Assembly: GCA_963691705.1 (NCBI GenBank)
Contig: OY829537.1
Coordinates: 73,739,352 to 73,803,351, forward strand
Reading direction: 5' to 3'
DNA length: 64,000 bases
From: Viola odorata
Lineage: Eukaryota; Streptophyta; Magnoliopsida; Malpighiales; Violaceae
The position numbers were made by a program, and so were the translations under genes. The notes under the pieces were generated by a model. The model worked only from the letters and a program-made list of their open reading frames with translations, ran no database searches and was not told where the DNA came from. The number at the start of each line of letters is the position of its first letter. Within the stretch, counting starts at the first letter, position 1. Shown one piece after another: positions 1-11,943 of this stretch.

Positions 1-1184
1 TTAATTAATGATGATTTTTTAAAGAAACTGTAAATTTTATTAAAATGATAAAAAAAAAAAGAACAAGTTAGTTGCTTCAGTTTACAATTCACATAGGTGA
101 ACGCCAATATTATTCACGGTATAACAAAAACAATTATCATGACCACACTTAAGAAAAATTCACTCCGAACTAAATTGATAATTTTGAAAGACAATATGAT
201 TATACTCTAACTAAATATGCCGACACGTAGCTTGGAATAGAAGTGACGAGAAAGCACCTTGGAAATTATTACCTTTGTTTTCAATTGTTAAAATATGTGT
301 ATGTATACGTATAATTTGGATTTTTCATTAAAAAAATGAGTAGTGTAATGTTGAAAAAAATATATATGTATAAATAATTGCAGGTGGAGTGGTGTGGGGG
401 CTGTGTCTCTGACACAGTGGAGTAAATTTTTGGAAGGATTTAGCAGAGGGAAGAAGCTGCCATTAAGCGTGAGCGAGCCATGGCATATGCCTTCACTCAT
501 CAGGTACTCAACTTCTCGGTCCACCCAACCAACTTATTAATCAATTTCTAGCTAGTTGTAAAAACCACCTAAATGTTTAATTCGGTTCAATTCAATTTAA
601 TCGATAAAAACTGTAATTTAAATCAGCAAATTGCATTGAACAAAGAATGTAACTAACATAAAAAAATCAATAGTTAAACCAGTCAATTCAATGCAGTTGA
701 GCAATTTGATCCGAAAATTTATACTTCATTTTATTTTTCAATTTTTTGTTTTTATTAGTTATATATATTTATATTTTTTATTGGAGCAGTGGTTATATCT
801 AATTGAACTTGATTGAATAACCCATCCATGAACCCAGGATCTGAAATGGTCCAATATCCAGTTTGGTGTGATATCTGTCTTTGTTAAATTTAATGTGGTT
901 TTCGTCGTTGTTTCGTAAGATAGTTGCACGCTTGAGTTGGACCCTTTTATTGTACAATTTGAACCGAATTAATTTATTTTTGCGTAGAAAAATATAATTC
1001 CTTTTCCTAAGATCAATTCTGACATTGCATTAATTTAGAGATAACTTTGTCAATACATACTTTAATATTATTAATTAAAAAATTAAAAATGATGAGTCTC
1101 TTCTTATGATAAATAGAGATTCTTGCTGATAGTAAAATATCACTATAGTCTTATATCTAAATTAAAATCGGCAAAAATACATAA
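1..1184. other. AT-rich intergenic DNA, no gene seen
   Basis: This stretch is AT-rich with many short homopolymers. The only open frames are short, lack domain signatures and look fortuitous, including one on the minus strand around 288-524. I see no RNA gene and no transposon end that I can pair. Confidence 0.5.
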
Positions 1185-2215
1185 AACAATCATGAACTTT
1201 TAATGTTTTGATTAATCGCAATTTTTAATTTATTTTGTTTAATTACCTCCTGGTTATCGTGATTTTTTTTCAATCACCCTCTACCATTATAGAAATCTGA
1301 CGTGTCACCGTTGACCGACGTTATATACCACGTCATCACCTACCATTACCATATCCGCTCACCACATCAGCAAGCTGCCACGTGGCAAGTCATAAAACCC
1401 ACATGCTTTCTTCTTCTTTTCTTTTTCTCTTTTTTTCTCTCTTTTCTTTTTCTTTTATTTTTCTCTTTTTTTCTCTCTTTTCTTTTTCTACTTTTTTTTT
1501 CTATTGACATCTCTGCTTTCTTTTCTTTCTTCTGTTCTTTCTTTTATTCTTTTCTTTCCAAGCAGCACAGGCATGACACCATTTTCTTTCTTCTCTCTTT
1601 TCTTCTTCGAAATAAATACTACAATAATATAAGAGGTGAATTAGGGATGGGATTGATGATTTGTTGGTCATATTGGTGTTGTAAACAGTGGTGGCTGTTG
1701 GATTTGGTGAGCTGTCGGGATTGATTTGATAGGGTGTCGGGATTCCCGCAATGAAACCGCGACGTCTAGAGCTTGGTTGACCGAATTGGATTTCCGACTC
1801 ATGTAGGACTTGAAATTGAAGGTGGATTTAGTTTGATTTTGTGGCTGGGTTTAATTTGATTTTGTGGTTGTTTTTGGTTTGATTTTGTGCCTTTTTTGGT
1901 TTGATTTTTGTGGTTGTTTTGGTCGGAATTTTGTGACTGTTTTGGTCGGGTTTTTGTGGCATTTTTTGTCGAATTTTTGGGCTGTTTTGGGTTGTCGTTG
2001 CAGGTGACGGTTGTTGGCAGTGGTGACGGCTGCCGGCAGTGACGCCGACAGCTGGAGGAAGAAGATGAAGTCTGTTGGGTCTAGGCTTTGGTAGCTGGGC
2101 CGCTGGGTTTGGCTGTTGGCTGGCCCTTTGCCACGTGGCCGGCTGGTGTGGCAGCTTGTTGACAGGGAGGTCATTGAACAAAAATTGCGACGACAAAGAG
2201 AGTAATTAAAAAAAA
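1185..2215. mobile_element. Candidate non-autonomous MULE-like inverted-repeat element
   Basis: Near 1218 the + strand reads TCGCAATTTTT and then an AATTACCTCC-type block. The reverse complement of the stretch ending near 2215 reads TCGCAATTTTTGTTCAATGA and then CCTCC. Both arms are followed inward by an AAGCTGCCAC...CACGTGGC block (near 1369 and near 2135). This matches long, imperfect terminal inverted repeats. The interior holds a CT-rich tract (about 1405-1600) and a low-complexity TTTGGTTTGATTTTGTGG-like tract (about 1825-1985). No transposase is present. I infer a Mutator-like MITE from the long arms but did not find a clear 9-bp target duplication. Confidence 0.4.
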
Positions 2216-2316
2216 AACTAAGGGCTTGTTTACTTACGGAGAATTTTCTGAAAATTTTCCATTTGGAAAACATTTTCCAATTTTTTTTTATAAGTTAAAA
2301 TAGTAATAACAATAAT

Positions 2317-3505
2317 TAGGGATGGCAATGGGTATCCATACTCGTTAAAATTTATCAACCTTGGAAGCTTGTTCTATTTTGGCTCATTTTTTACTATTTT
2401 GACGCATTTTTTACCGTTTTTGCTCATTTATTACCATTTTTGCTCGATTTTTACCGTCTAAGCTCGTTTCTTACAATCTTGGCTCATTCTTAACCGTTTT
2501 TGCACGTTTTTTACCATCTTGGCTAATTTTCTACCGTTTTGGTTCGTTTTTCACCGCTTTGCCTTGTTTTTTACTGTTTTGGCTCTTTTATTACCATTTT
2601 GACTCATTTTTTACCACTTTTTTCTCATTTTTACCGTTTTGGTTCATTTTTTCTCATTTTTACCATTTTTTGCTCGTTTATTACCTTTTTTCCCATTTTT
2701 TACCGTTTAGCTCATTTTTTTACAGTCTTGGCTCATTCTTTACTGTTTTTGTAAGTTTTTTTACCATATTTGCTAGTTTTTTACCATTTTGGCTCATTTT
2801 TCACCGCTTTGTCTTATTTTTTACTGTTTTGGCTCGTTTATTACCATTTTGGCTCATTTTTTACCGTTTTGGTTCATTTTTTCTCATTCGTATTATTTTA
2901 TCTCATTCGTATTATTTTATCTCATTTTTAACTTTTTTCTCATTTTTACCATTTTAGATTGTTTTTTACACTTTTTGCTCATTTCTTACCATCTTGTCTC
3001 GTTTTTTACCTTTTTTGCTCGTTTATTACCATTTTACCGTCTAAGCTCGTTTTTTACAGTCTTGGCTCATTTTGTATCGTTTTGCACGTTTTGACCATCT
3101 TGGCTAGTTTTTTACCGTTTTGGCTCATTTTTCACCGCTTTGTCTTATTTTTTACTGTTTTGGCTCATTTTTTACCATTTTTTCTCATTTTTACCATTTT
3201 GGTTCATTTTTTCTCATTTTTATCATTTTATCTCGTTGTTAACCTTCCTTCTCATTTTTATTATTTTAGCTCATTTTTTTACCCTTTACGGCTCATTTCT
3301 TACCATCTTGTCTCGTTTTTTACCATTTTTGCACATTTCGTACCATATTTGGCTCATTTTTGCTAGTTTTTGCTAGTTTAACTAAGAAAATGTTAAGCAT
3401 TTAAAGAATATCCTGTGTGATTTACCGAAAAATGTCATTTTTATTTTCTTTATTAATCAATCTAAATGAATGAGCAACAAAACATTGTCTAATTGCCATC
3501 CCCTA
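2317..3505. mobile_element. hAT-like MITE containing a T-rich subrepeat array
   Basis: The left end reads TAGGGATGGCAATGGG. The right end is the inverted form, ATTGCCATCCCCTA. TAGGGATGGCAA-type termini are familiar from plant hAT elements. The candidate 8-bp flanks (AACAATAA and ATCAATTA) agree at 6 of 8 positions, so the target duplication is unproven. Almost all of the interior is the T-rich array described separately. There is no coding capacity. Confidence 0.42.
2355..3380. repeat. T-rich tandem subrepeat array, left arm
   Basis: About 45-50 degenerate units of 20-24 bp follow the pattern TTTTGGCTCATTTTTTACCA. Units vary at the GGCTC/GCTAG/GACTC core and at CCA/CCG. The inner end reads TTTGCTAGTTTTTGCTAG. 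The same unit occurs in opposite orientation at 17373-17945, on the far side of the mariner element. All six-frame ORFs in it are fortuitous Phe/Leu/Ser-rich strings. Confidence 0.85.
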
Positions 3506-4008
3506 ATCAATTAGTAGGTGATAAACCAGAAGATATCTTCTTTTTTTCCATAAAAAATAGTCAAACTACTATAAACAACATGTTTATTTTGGGAGTAAGA
3601 AAATCCGGAAGATCTTAAGATCTTCTTTTATGAAAAAAAAAATGAGTCAAATGGTACTCCCTCTGTCCATTATTGTGTGTCATTTTAGCACAGTGGCAGA
3701 CCTGAGTGGGTTTGTTTTTTCTGCTTATTTTTTGGTTTCCTTTCGAAAATGCCCCTGCTTATATGGCATTTAACAAAGCATGCCATTCACAATCTATCCA
3801 TTATTCAATGGTCGTACGAGATTGATAAATGGCCCAAAAGCTCGTGGCAACGTCATTGGGTCTGGATTTGCCGCCCAAATTTTGGCCCTCTTCATTTAAT
3901 TTGGAAATTGGAATTGCAAATTTTCATCTTCCCACCATTTCCCAAATTAGGCTGCCAAAATTTTTCAAAACCTTCCCTCTCATTTAACCAAAATCAATTT
4001 GGCCTTTT

Positions 4009-5585
4009 TTGAGTGATTCATTCAACTTCTCCCTCCAAAATCCACTCAATACTCCATCACCTCAATTTCCTACTTTCACCGATGAAGATGACAAAATCCC
4101 GTTCGATGTTCCAGTCTTCCATGACGATAATCATGAAGAAAATGGTACAGACATTCCAAACTACAATGTGGAAACAAAACCACAATTTTATAATGAAGGT
4201 GAGTTTATTTTATTTTAATGGGATGATTAATAGCATTTCCTACAAATTGAAATGTTCTGTTCTAATTGTCTTTCACTTCTTTATGGAAGTTGACAATCAA
4301 CCACAACCCACCGTTAACCGAAAGGAGTTGATCGAGGATGAACGCGTTGACGCTTATTCCATACTCCTTCACAAAAGCTCCCATGGAAAGCTGGCCCATA
4401 CTCTGACAAAGGAGGTAGCGGCACACTTTAATGTCTCCATGAGATCAATTCAACGTTTGTGGAAATGAGGGAAGGAATCTGGTATACACAAGGTTACCAA
4501 ATCCAGAGTGGGAAATTGTGGGCGGAAGAGGGTTGGAATTGATTTGGAGAGGCTGCGACAAATTCCTTTGAGGGATAGGACAACATTAAGGTGTCTTGCG
4601 ACATCTCTGGATGTGTCCAAGTGTTGGCTAGTTTTAAAATTGAAGACTGGTGAATTAAAGCGGCATAGTAATTATATCCATCCAACGTTGACAGAGGGTA
4701 ATCGGTTAGGAAGGATAGAACACTGTCTATCCATGATAGACCCAGCGATAGTTCCAACAACTCCCACCTTCCTTCAAATGGAAAACGTCGTTCACATCGA
4801 CGAGAAATGGTTCAGCATGACAAGGAAGATTCAAACGTACTACCTCACACCAGATGAAGAAGAACCGGTGCGAAACTGCAAAAACACTAACTTTATTCCA
4901 AAAATTATGTTCATGGCAGCTGTCGCTGGACCCAGGTATGACTCTCAAGGAAAGTGCACATTTGATGATAAAATAGGTGTGTTTCCATTTGTTGATGAGG
5001 TTGCGGCAGTTAGGTCTAGCGTCAATAGAGTAGCTGGGACCTTAGTTGTAAAGGTAATCCAAAGGATTAGTAGAGATGTGATTAGAACGTTCATGATTTC
5101 AAAAATTCTTCCTGCAATTAAAGATAAATGGCCTAGGGTAGCCTAACAAAGCCAATTCTAATTCAGCAGGATAATGCTAAGACCCATATATTTGAGAATG
5201 ATGCAGACTTCTTACTGGCAGTTAGTAATTCAGGATTGAATGTGAGGATTGTATGTCAACCACCTAATTCTCCTGATCTAAACGTGTTGGATTTGGGTTT
5301 TTTAGAGCAATTCAAAGTTTGCAAGAGAAAGAATGTGCAAACTCCATTGCTCAATTGATTGCAGCTGTTGAGAAGTCATTTCATGAGTTTTCTGCTTCCA
5401 AATCGAACAACATTTTCTTGACTCTTCAATCCTGCATGATTGAAGTCCTTAGCAGCCTAGGTTCCAATACATATAAAATCCCTCACCTTAAAAAGGATCA
5501 GTTGGAAAGGCTAGGCATTTTACCTGCAAAACTTCCCTGTGATCTAGTTGTTATTGCCAATGCAATTGCGCATCTCCCTCAATAA
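4009..5585 (+). pseudogene. Mariner-like transposase, degenerate
   Basis: This would cut and paste elements with CTCCCTCCGTCC ends. The first exon (from a TTG at 4009 where ATG would be expected) reads SDSFNFSLQNPLN and ends at GAAG|GTGAG (4198). Exon 2 starts at 4290 and continues in frame. An N-terminal helix-turn-helix region (about 4320-4560) contains SMRSIQRLW. The catalytic aspartates are all visible: HIDEKWF near 4800, QQDNAKTH near 5170, and PPNSPDLNVLD near 5280. The last two are separated by 39 residues, the DD39D spacing of plant MLEs. Breaks are a TGA at 4466-4468, a frameshift just after 5146, and a second one in the T-run near 5301. The C-terminus ends HLPQ at 5585. It cannot make active transposase as it stands. 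Confidence 0.85.
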
Positions 5586-6072
5586 ACATTGTAAGTTTCA
5601 TTTGATGTAGTATGTTTAAATTACTCTTATTTTTTTTCATGTTATTGACGGCTTCATTCCTAATGTGTCTCAGGTGGTCATAAGAGGGATAATTTGGGCT
5701 GAAACAGGTGAATGAAAGATGGGATTTTGAAAGGCAGAGCCATTGTCACTAGTTATAGGCAATAGTATTAGTTAGAAACAGAGTAGTATGATTTTGTGGA
5801 GTATAGTTGCCTAAGTGGGTGTTTGGCGTTGCAAGTTGGGTTGCAAACCAACTTTTCCCACCACAAAAGCATTTTTAGGTGTTTGGTAAACACCTTCCTA
5901 GACAACGCTTAACAAAAGCGGCTGCGTTTCCTTTTCAAATTCGGAACATTTGCCACTGGTGAAAAGAATAGTAGTGGCAGAAGCTGGAATTTCAGCGTTG
6001 CGGGAAGCTGAGTATTATACTAACTTGGACAAAAAAGTTAGACGAGTTCATTTTATTTACAAAAATACCAAC

Positions 6073-6080
6073 TATAAATA
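6073..6080 (+). promoter_or_regulatory. TATA box, probable Harbinger-1 promoter
   Basis: TATAAATA lies about 260 bp inside the left end. It is followed by a C/T-rich leader (AATTCTCCTTCACAACC) and possible 5'-UTR introns leading to ORF1. I infer that it drives the element's plus-strand genes. Confidence 0.5.
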
Positions 6081-7590
6081 CTATCTAACTCCTGAACACT
6101 CACTCATTTCACACAGATTTTACAAACCTTAGAATTCTCCTTCACAACCGTCAACGCCAAACATTCTCCTCTTGGTTTTTTCCTCGTCGCCGCAGCCACA
6201 GTTGTCGCCTGGTCTCTGATTGGTGCGGTGTCTCTCATAACTATCGTCGCCGTTCTCCTTCCTTGGTCGCCTACGTCTCACGGTTAGTTCATTTCTTCTT
6301 TTGTTCTTGCATTGTCTGTTATATGGAGAAATATAGGTCCGATAGAGACACTTTTTGGGTAGATATGGAGATGTGAGTTGTAGAGATGGACTCTGCAAAT
6401 GATGGTTTGTATATACAAGATGTAATTAGTAGCTTGTTGAATGTAGTTCTTTATTATTTAAAAGCAATTGAGTGAGACCATCTGACCAATTCACAAAAGA
6501 TTGATAATTTGAACTGAAAATCACTTATAACTTGTTACTGTTATGTGAGTGTATGCATGATTAGTTTGTACAGAATAAACTCACTACTTGTTGGAAATTA
6601 CTAGGTATACCAAATATTGTAGATTATTTTGAGAAGCTTTTGTCTTAGCTTGGATATAAATTTTCTCAAATATATTTCTCGATGTTTCTGTTCTTGCTTG
6701 TTGTTGTATCTGTAACGTGCAATAACCAATTTCATTTATAGCTTTTCTTCCCCTTCATTCAATTGCCTTCCTTTCTTGATTGTTGAGTATGTTTGAACAT
6801 ATTGTGGAGATAATAGATAGTAAGCCTTATTTTTGGTTTATGGCACTATGGAGACGAAAACATTTAAGATTAAGACCATTTCCAATAGTTGTAAGATGAG
6901 ACAAGTCACAACAAATGGTTTTCTAAATCGCTTCTATGTATATATCCAAGGCTGATTTTGTGGTTTTAGAACGTGAAGTCTTGTATAGGTTTATCTGATA
7001 TGCTACAAGATGTATTTGGTAGCTTGCTGAATGTTGTTATACCATTTTGCATTTCTTGACTAGTTCATTTGAGTTTATGTCATTTCACTAGTAAGTACAG
7101 CCGAATCCAGTCATATCTTGTTCATCCATTTTCAGGATCTTAGTAAGAAATTTATGTTTCAACCCTTTTTTAAGGACTGTTAGTTGCTGTCATTGCTCGC
7201 TGATGCTCAATTAAAGCACACGTGGGGTGGCTTAAATAGCTCTTTAACATTCTTTTATTCATGAAGTGTGCTCCAATTCCAGGTGTGGCCTTTAGGGCTG
7301 ACCTGGGTTGTAAAGATGGAATGTATATCTGAACTCTTCAATCATTTAGCAACCTTTCAAGATATCTCATGCATTTCTCAGTCATTTAATCTCAAGTTTA
7401 AGGATATCATATTGCTTTTCAATCGGAGAATTTCGCCTTTTAGGATTTGTCTCATCTTCTGTAGTGCAACATCCAAATGAATTGAGTTTGTTTTTTTCTT
7501 TTTACCTTTGATAGGCGTGAGCTTTTAACTGTTTCTGCCCTGTTCTGTTTCTGCCCTGCCCTTATTGCTAAAGTTTTATGTTTGTTGTAG

Positions 7591-7908
7591 ATGGCAAGCC
7601 AAGGAGCAGGAGGTAGAGTTCCGAAAGCTATTTGGCACAAGGGTATAGTGTATACGTTCTGTGATATTTGCATTCGAGCTGTTGAGAAAATGTTCAAGCC
7701 ACACACACATTTCAACAAACAAGGTTGGGAGTTTGTAGTCGCTGAGTTCCGCAAAGAAACAGGCTGCAGTTATGGGCAAAAACAACTGAAGAACAAATGC
7801 GATGCGTTGAAGAAAGATTATAAGTTATGGAAAGATTTGAAGCGTAATGAGACTGGGTTAGGATGGGATACAGAAAAAAACACTATTGGTGCGGATAATG
7901 CTTGGTAG
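7591..7908 (+). CDS. Harbinger ORF1 Myb/SANT-like DNA-binding exon, copy 1 (ends early at TAG)
   Basis: ORF1 proteins of PIF/Harbinger elements bind element DNA through a Myb/SANT-like fold and assist the transposase. The exon opens with ATGGCAAGCC right after an acceptor-like TGTTGTAG. The 105 residues are rich in the aromatic and basic positions typical of plant Myb/SANT-like domains: W at residue 15, then GWEFVVAEFRKETG, QLKNKCDALKKDYKLW and LGWD. A TAG at 7906-7908 replaces the second TGG of the AWW motif seen in copy 3, so this copy would end before the donor at about 7936. A protein of DNA-binding domain alone is possible. Confidence 0.7.
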   Translation: MASQGAGGRVPKAIWHKGIVYTFCDICIRAVEKMFKPHTHFNKQGWEFVVAEFRKETGCSYGQKQLKNKCDALKKDYKLWKDLKRNETGLGWDTEKNTIGADNAW

Positions 7909-8232
7909 GAAGACAAAATCAAGGTCAGTTTATCATTCTTTCTATTGGGTTGTAAAGATGGAATGTATATCTGAACTCTTCAATCATTTAGCAACCTTTC
8001 AAGATATCTCATGCATTTCTCAGTCATTTAATCTCAAGTTTAAGGATATCATATTGCTTTTCAATCAGAGAATTTTGCCTTTCAGGATTTGTCTCATCTT
8101 CTGTAGTGCAACATCCAAATGAATTGAGTTTGTTTTGTTCTTTTTACCTTTGATAGGCGTGAGCTTTTAACTGTTTCTGCCCTGTTCTATTTCTGCCCTG
8201 CCCTTATTGCTAAAGTTTTATGTTTGTCGTAG

Positions 8233-8550
8233 ATGGCAAGCCAAGGAACAGGAGGTAGAGTTCCGAAAGTTGTTTGGCACAAGGGTATAGTGTATACGTT
8301 CTGTGATATTTGCATTCGAGTTGTTGAGAAAATGTTCAGGCCACACACACATTTCAACAAACAAGGTTGGGAGTTTGTAGTCGCTGAGTTCCGCAAAGAA
8401 ACAGGCTGCAGTTATGGGCAAAAACAACTGAAGAACAAATGGGATGCGTTGAAGAAAGATTATAAGTTATGGAAAGATTTGAAGCGTAATGAGACTGGGT
8501 TAGGATGGGATACAGAAAAAAACACTATTGGTGCGGATAATGCTTGGTAG
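8233..8550 (+). CDS. Harbinger ORF1 Myb/SANT-like exon, copy 2 (ends early at TAG)
   Basis: This is the second tandem copy, 105 residues, differing from copy 1 at a few residues (for example KVVWHKG for KAIWHKG, and NKWDALKK for NKCDALKK). It keeps the Trp at the position lost in copy 1. It carries the same TAG at 8548-8550 as copy 1. The shared nonsense change shows that one of these two units was copied from the other after the mutation arose. Confidence 0.7.
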   Translation: MASQGTGGRVPKVVWHKGIVYTFCDICIRVVEKMFRPHTHFNKQGWEFVVAEFRKETGCSYGQKQLKNKWDALKKDYKLWKDLKRNETGLGWDTEKNTIGADNAW

Positions 8551-8874
8551 GAAGACAAAATCAAGGTCAGTTTATCGTTCTTTCTATTGGGTTGTAAAGA
8601 TGGAATGTATATCTGAACTCTTCAATCATTTAGCAACCTTTCAAGATATCTCATGCATTTCTCAGTCATTTAATCTCAAGTTTAAGGATATCATATTGCT
8701 TTTCAATCAGAGAATTTCGCCTTTCAGGATTTGTCTCATCTTCTGTAGTGCAACATCCAAATGAATTGAGTTTGTTTTGTTCTTTTTACCTTTGATAGGC
8801 GTGAGCTTTTAACTGTTTCTGCCCTGTTCTGTTTCTGCCCTGCCCTTATTGCTAAAGTTTTATGTTTGTCGTAG

Positions 8875-9192
8875 ATGGCAAGCCAAGGAACAGGAGGTAG
8901 AGTTTCGAAAGTTGTTTGGCACAAGGGTATAGTGTATACGTTCTGTGATATTTGCATTCGAGTTGTTGAGAAAATGTTCAGGCCACACACACATTTCAAC
9001 AAACAAGGTTGGGAGTTTGTAGTCGCTGAGTTCCGCAAAGAAACAGGCTACAGTTATGGGCAAAAATAACTGAAGAACAAATGGGATGCGTTGAAGAAAG
9101 ATTATAAGTTATGGAAAGATTTGAAGCATAATGAGACTGGGTTAGTATGGGATACAGAAAAAAACACTATTGGTGCGGATAATGCTTGGTGG
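8875..9192 (+). pseudogene. Harbinger ORF1 Myb/SANT-like exon, copy 3 (internal TAA)
   Basis: This third copy is the one directly joined to the rest of ORF1. It keeps the TGG TGG at the end of the domain (AWWEEK), so it would read into the next exon. It has its own stop, a TAA at 9067-9069 in place of CAA after YGQK, which leaves 64 residues. Copies 1 and 2 have the intact CAA here but fail later at TAG, so no copy gives a full ORF1. Confidence 0.75.
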
Positions 9193-9241
9193 GAAGAAAA
9201 AATCAATGTCAGTTTATTGTTCTTTCTATTGGAACTTTCAG

Positions 9242-9782
9242 AGTGTCTGGAATAGAACCTGAACTGGAAGAGAAGCTAGAATTGATGTTCTCCACCATTG
9301 TAGCCACCGGAGAGTTTGCTATGGCTCCAGGACGTACTCATGTGAACGTTACCCCTGCGGAGGACCAACAAGATGGTGTTGAAGGCGCTGCTGATTCGAC
9401 AGAGTGGAATCCTGACGAAGACAATCTAGAGGAGATGTTCGAGGGTGGGAGTACTCAACCGAGTTTAGCAAATAATAAGAGAAGAAATGTTGAAGTAGGG
9501 GGGAACAACAATTCAAGCATTGGTGCCAAGAGAGGGAGGAGGCAATCTGGGGGGGCAGCAATGTTCGCTAGGCACCTCGAAACCTTGGTTGGTGCGGTGG
9601 CCTCTAGGAGTTCAACGGTGAACTCTAGGGTTATCGAACCTGAAGTCCCTTCCTTGAGAGCTACTGTTGCTGACATAAAAACTATAGCAGGGATCGACAT
9701 GAACAGTGACCTGTTCATGTTTGCGACGGAATTTCTAGAAGCCAAAGCAAAGAGGGAGGTTTATTTTGAACTCGAATCATAG
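9242..9782 (+). CDS. Harbinger ORF1 C-terminal exon
   Basis: The exon follows an acceptor-like AACTTTCAG and reads VSGIEPELEEKLELMF, then an acidic linker (TEWNPDEDNLEEMF) and a basic patch (GAKRGRRQSGG). It ends in a helical tail, VADIKTIAGIDMNSDLFMFA, and stops at 9780-9782. The layout (Myb/SANT domain, acidic linker, short C-terminal helices) matches plant L10-interacting-MYB/Harbinger ORF1-like proteins. It has no start of its own and depends on splicing to one of the upstream exon copies. The apparent intron from copy 3 is only about 34 nt, very short for a plant, so the duplication may have removed most of it. Confidence 0.6.
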
Positions 9783-11943
9783 GAGCACAAGTTCAACTGG
9801 CTCACGTATCATTTCACCCACAAAGGGTCGTATAAGAGTATGTAGGGCCTATTTAGTAGTGAATTCTACTTGGTAGTGTATTTGTTATCATGTATGAGAT
9901 GGTAATGGTTGAATAATTGCGTAAAGGAAGACACTTTTAGTTTAATGATTTGAGGCTTTAGTCTTGTGTATGTTCGTGCAAAAAAAAATCAGGTTACTAG
10001 TTAAGTACAAGTCTGCATATTTATTTCAGAATATGAACAATCTGATTGCTCTATCAACACTTTCTTAAGACACCTTTTATATGATCAACGTGAATGAACT
10101 TAATATCGTTTACCAATCTCAATCTCCAGGCAAGCTGTGCATTTTCCAGATTGGACAATCTCACATCACAACAGTTTCATAGTTCAGGTTCAGGAATGGC
10201 TCGTGAACAATAATAAGCATAGATGTAAATGGACCTGAATGTGAACTCTTAATCCGAAAAACATCTATCAAGTAGACAAATCCAAAATACCTTGTGCTTA
10301 AATGAACCGTGCCAATAGCTGTACAGAGGAAATATTACTCTGCAGTCAAAATTCACTCTAGTTTCTCCTTCATGGATCATGTACTCGAGTGGAGAACAGA
10401 TGAATAAAATGCTCATAACACTTAATGCAAACGAAAAAAGAAAAAAAACCTCTTCCTGTAATTCTAGAACTTCATATTATATAATTTAATTGATCAAAGA
10501 CTTCCAAAGGACTTGAAGGAGAATGTTCTACCTGGTAAGCAAGGAACGAAAAACCACTTGACAGATTGAGGGACTACCAAATCTAGAAAAACTTCATATT
10601 CCACTAGTCTACAATTTTATAGCCTAAACTTAGGGAATTAACTTATGTCTATCCAGGCTAGATATCAGTGAAACTATCTGCTATAATTAACAAACAAAAC
10701 ATAGAGTTTTCAATTCCCAACCATGTGATTTAGTACTCATTTTGTTTGTTCTGATTCATCAACATGATATCACTTCTACTGTCTACTTCTCTTCCTCCCT
10801 CTAATTCCACCTTTTCACTTTTATAATAATGCAATTCTCTCCTACTTTCTTTTCTATCCATAAAATACCAAGTTCCTTCTTAGCGAAGAACATGACTTTC
10901 CACCAAATCCACAAAAATAAAAATAATAATATCAATAAGACAATAATCGTGCAAAAGATTGTACCAATGTATGGACTTATATATTAGTCTAGCACATGAG
11001 AAGAGAACAGTATATGCCATCTATTTTATTGTTATTTCTATTTAGTCTAACCACTTCCATTAAAACCTAGTGAAGGGCACACCTACCACATGTCCAATCA
11101 CAGTTTTGTTTTTATTTCCTCAAGCCAAACCTTGTTCTTTACCCAAAACAACGAACACGCACACGAAGGTATTTCTTTCTCTCTTCTTCTTGTTAATTAA
11201 TTGTTGTTTGCATCTATTTAATTATTTGTCCCAAAACAACGAACACGCACACAAGGTGGAGTAGAGGTTATTGCTCTTCATGTTACTTCATCCTACCTTA
11301 TATTTCGCCATTTCATGCCGTTTTCAAAGAGTAGTTACCATTCTTTTTGAATGTGCAGGCAGCAAATGTAGAATTTGGTAGAGTATTTGCACTGGTAAGT
11401 TTTATTATTATTTCTCTAAGTAATCAGACAAAACTGTATTTCCTGAATTGACTAATCTCTTACCACGCAGGCTAAAAATCTGATTCTGGGAAGCTAATAA
11501 TTGGCACCTCTGCACTGCTGATAGCATCCACAACAAATCTTCTGATTGTAGGTTACTCTATCCTTGTGGTTATTTACTCTCATCGTCTTTTATTGTTCTT
11601 TTTGCTGGGGAATTCTAATTCGTCTTATTGTAGTGAACTGCCAAATGCAATGGTGTTAAAATTAAGATGTGATGTTTATGTGCTAACATCTAACTTTCCC
11701 GTCATTGCCTATATCTGCATATATCCATACTCCACCAACAAGATGCTACTTTTTGTCATTCAATTTGAATTGAACATCACAATTAGGGATCGCCAGCTAG
11801 GTAATATATTTGTGTGTGCATCTAGAAAAATAAAAATTCCAACACTCTAGGGTGTCAGTCATGTTTGCATCTAATTGAATTGTAAGTGGTTAAGTTGAGG
11901 TTTTATATATATCTAATACATGCATTGTAATTGTCTTCCATAG
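9783..11943. other. Harbinger-1 spacer between ORF1 and transposase
   Basis: No conserved ORF is visible. The stretch probably holds the ORF1 3' region and the transposase promoter and 5' leader. Two CCAAAACAACGAACACGCACAC repeats lie near 11143 and 11231. Intron-like boundaries occur near 11395 (TG|GTAAG) and 11470. An acceptor-like TTGTCTTCCATAG directly precedes the transposase start. Confidence 0.5.

Larger units (their letters stand above)
7305..9230 (+). repeat. Three tandem 642-bp copies of the Harbinger ORF1 exon region
   Basis: The landmark GGGTTGTAAAGATGG starts at 7305, 7947 and 8589, an exact 642-bp period. The junction sequence TTCTTTCTATTGG recurs at 9221-9232. Copies differ by only a handful of bases, so the duplication is recent relative to the element. 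Each unit contains upstream intron-like sequence, a splice acceptor, the Myb/SANT exon and a donor-like AAG|GTCAG (AAT|GTCAG in copy 3). Confidence 0.93.

Noticed and set aside
1302..1724. 140-codon Phe/Leu/Ser-rich plus-strand ORF
   Set aside because: It is the translation of a CT-rich tract within a candidate MITE. It has no domain and no conserved composition.
2539..3376. Several overlapping Phe-rich membrane-like ORFs
   Set aside because: They are frames of the T-rich subrepeat array and occur in all three phases.
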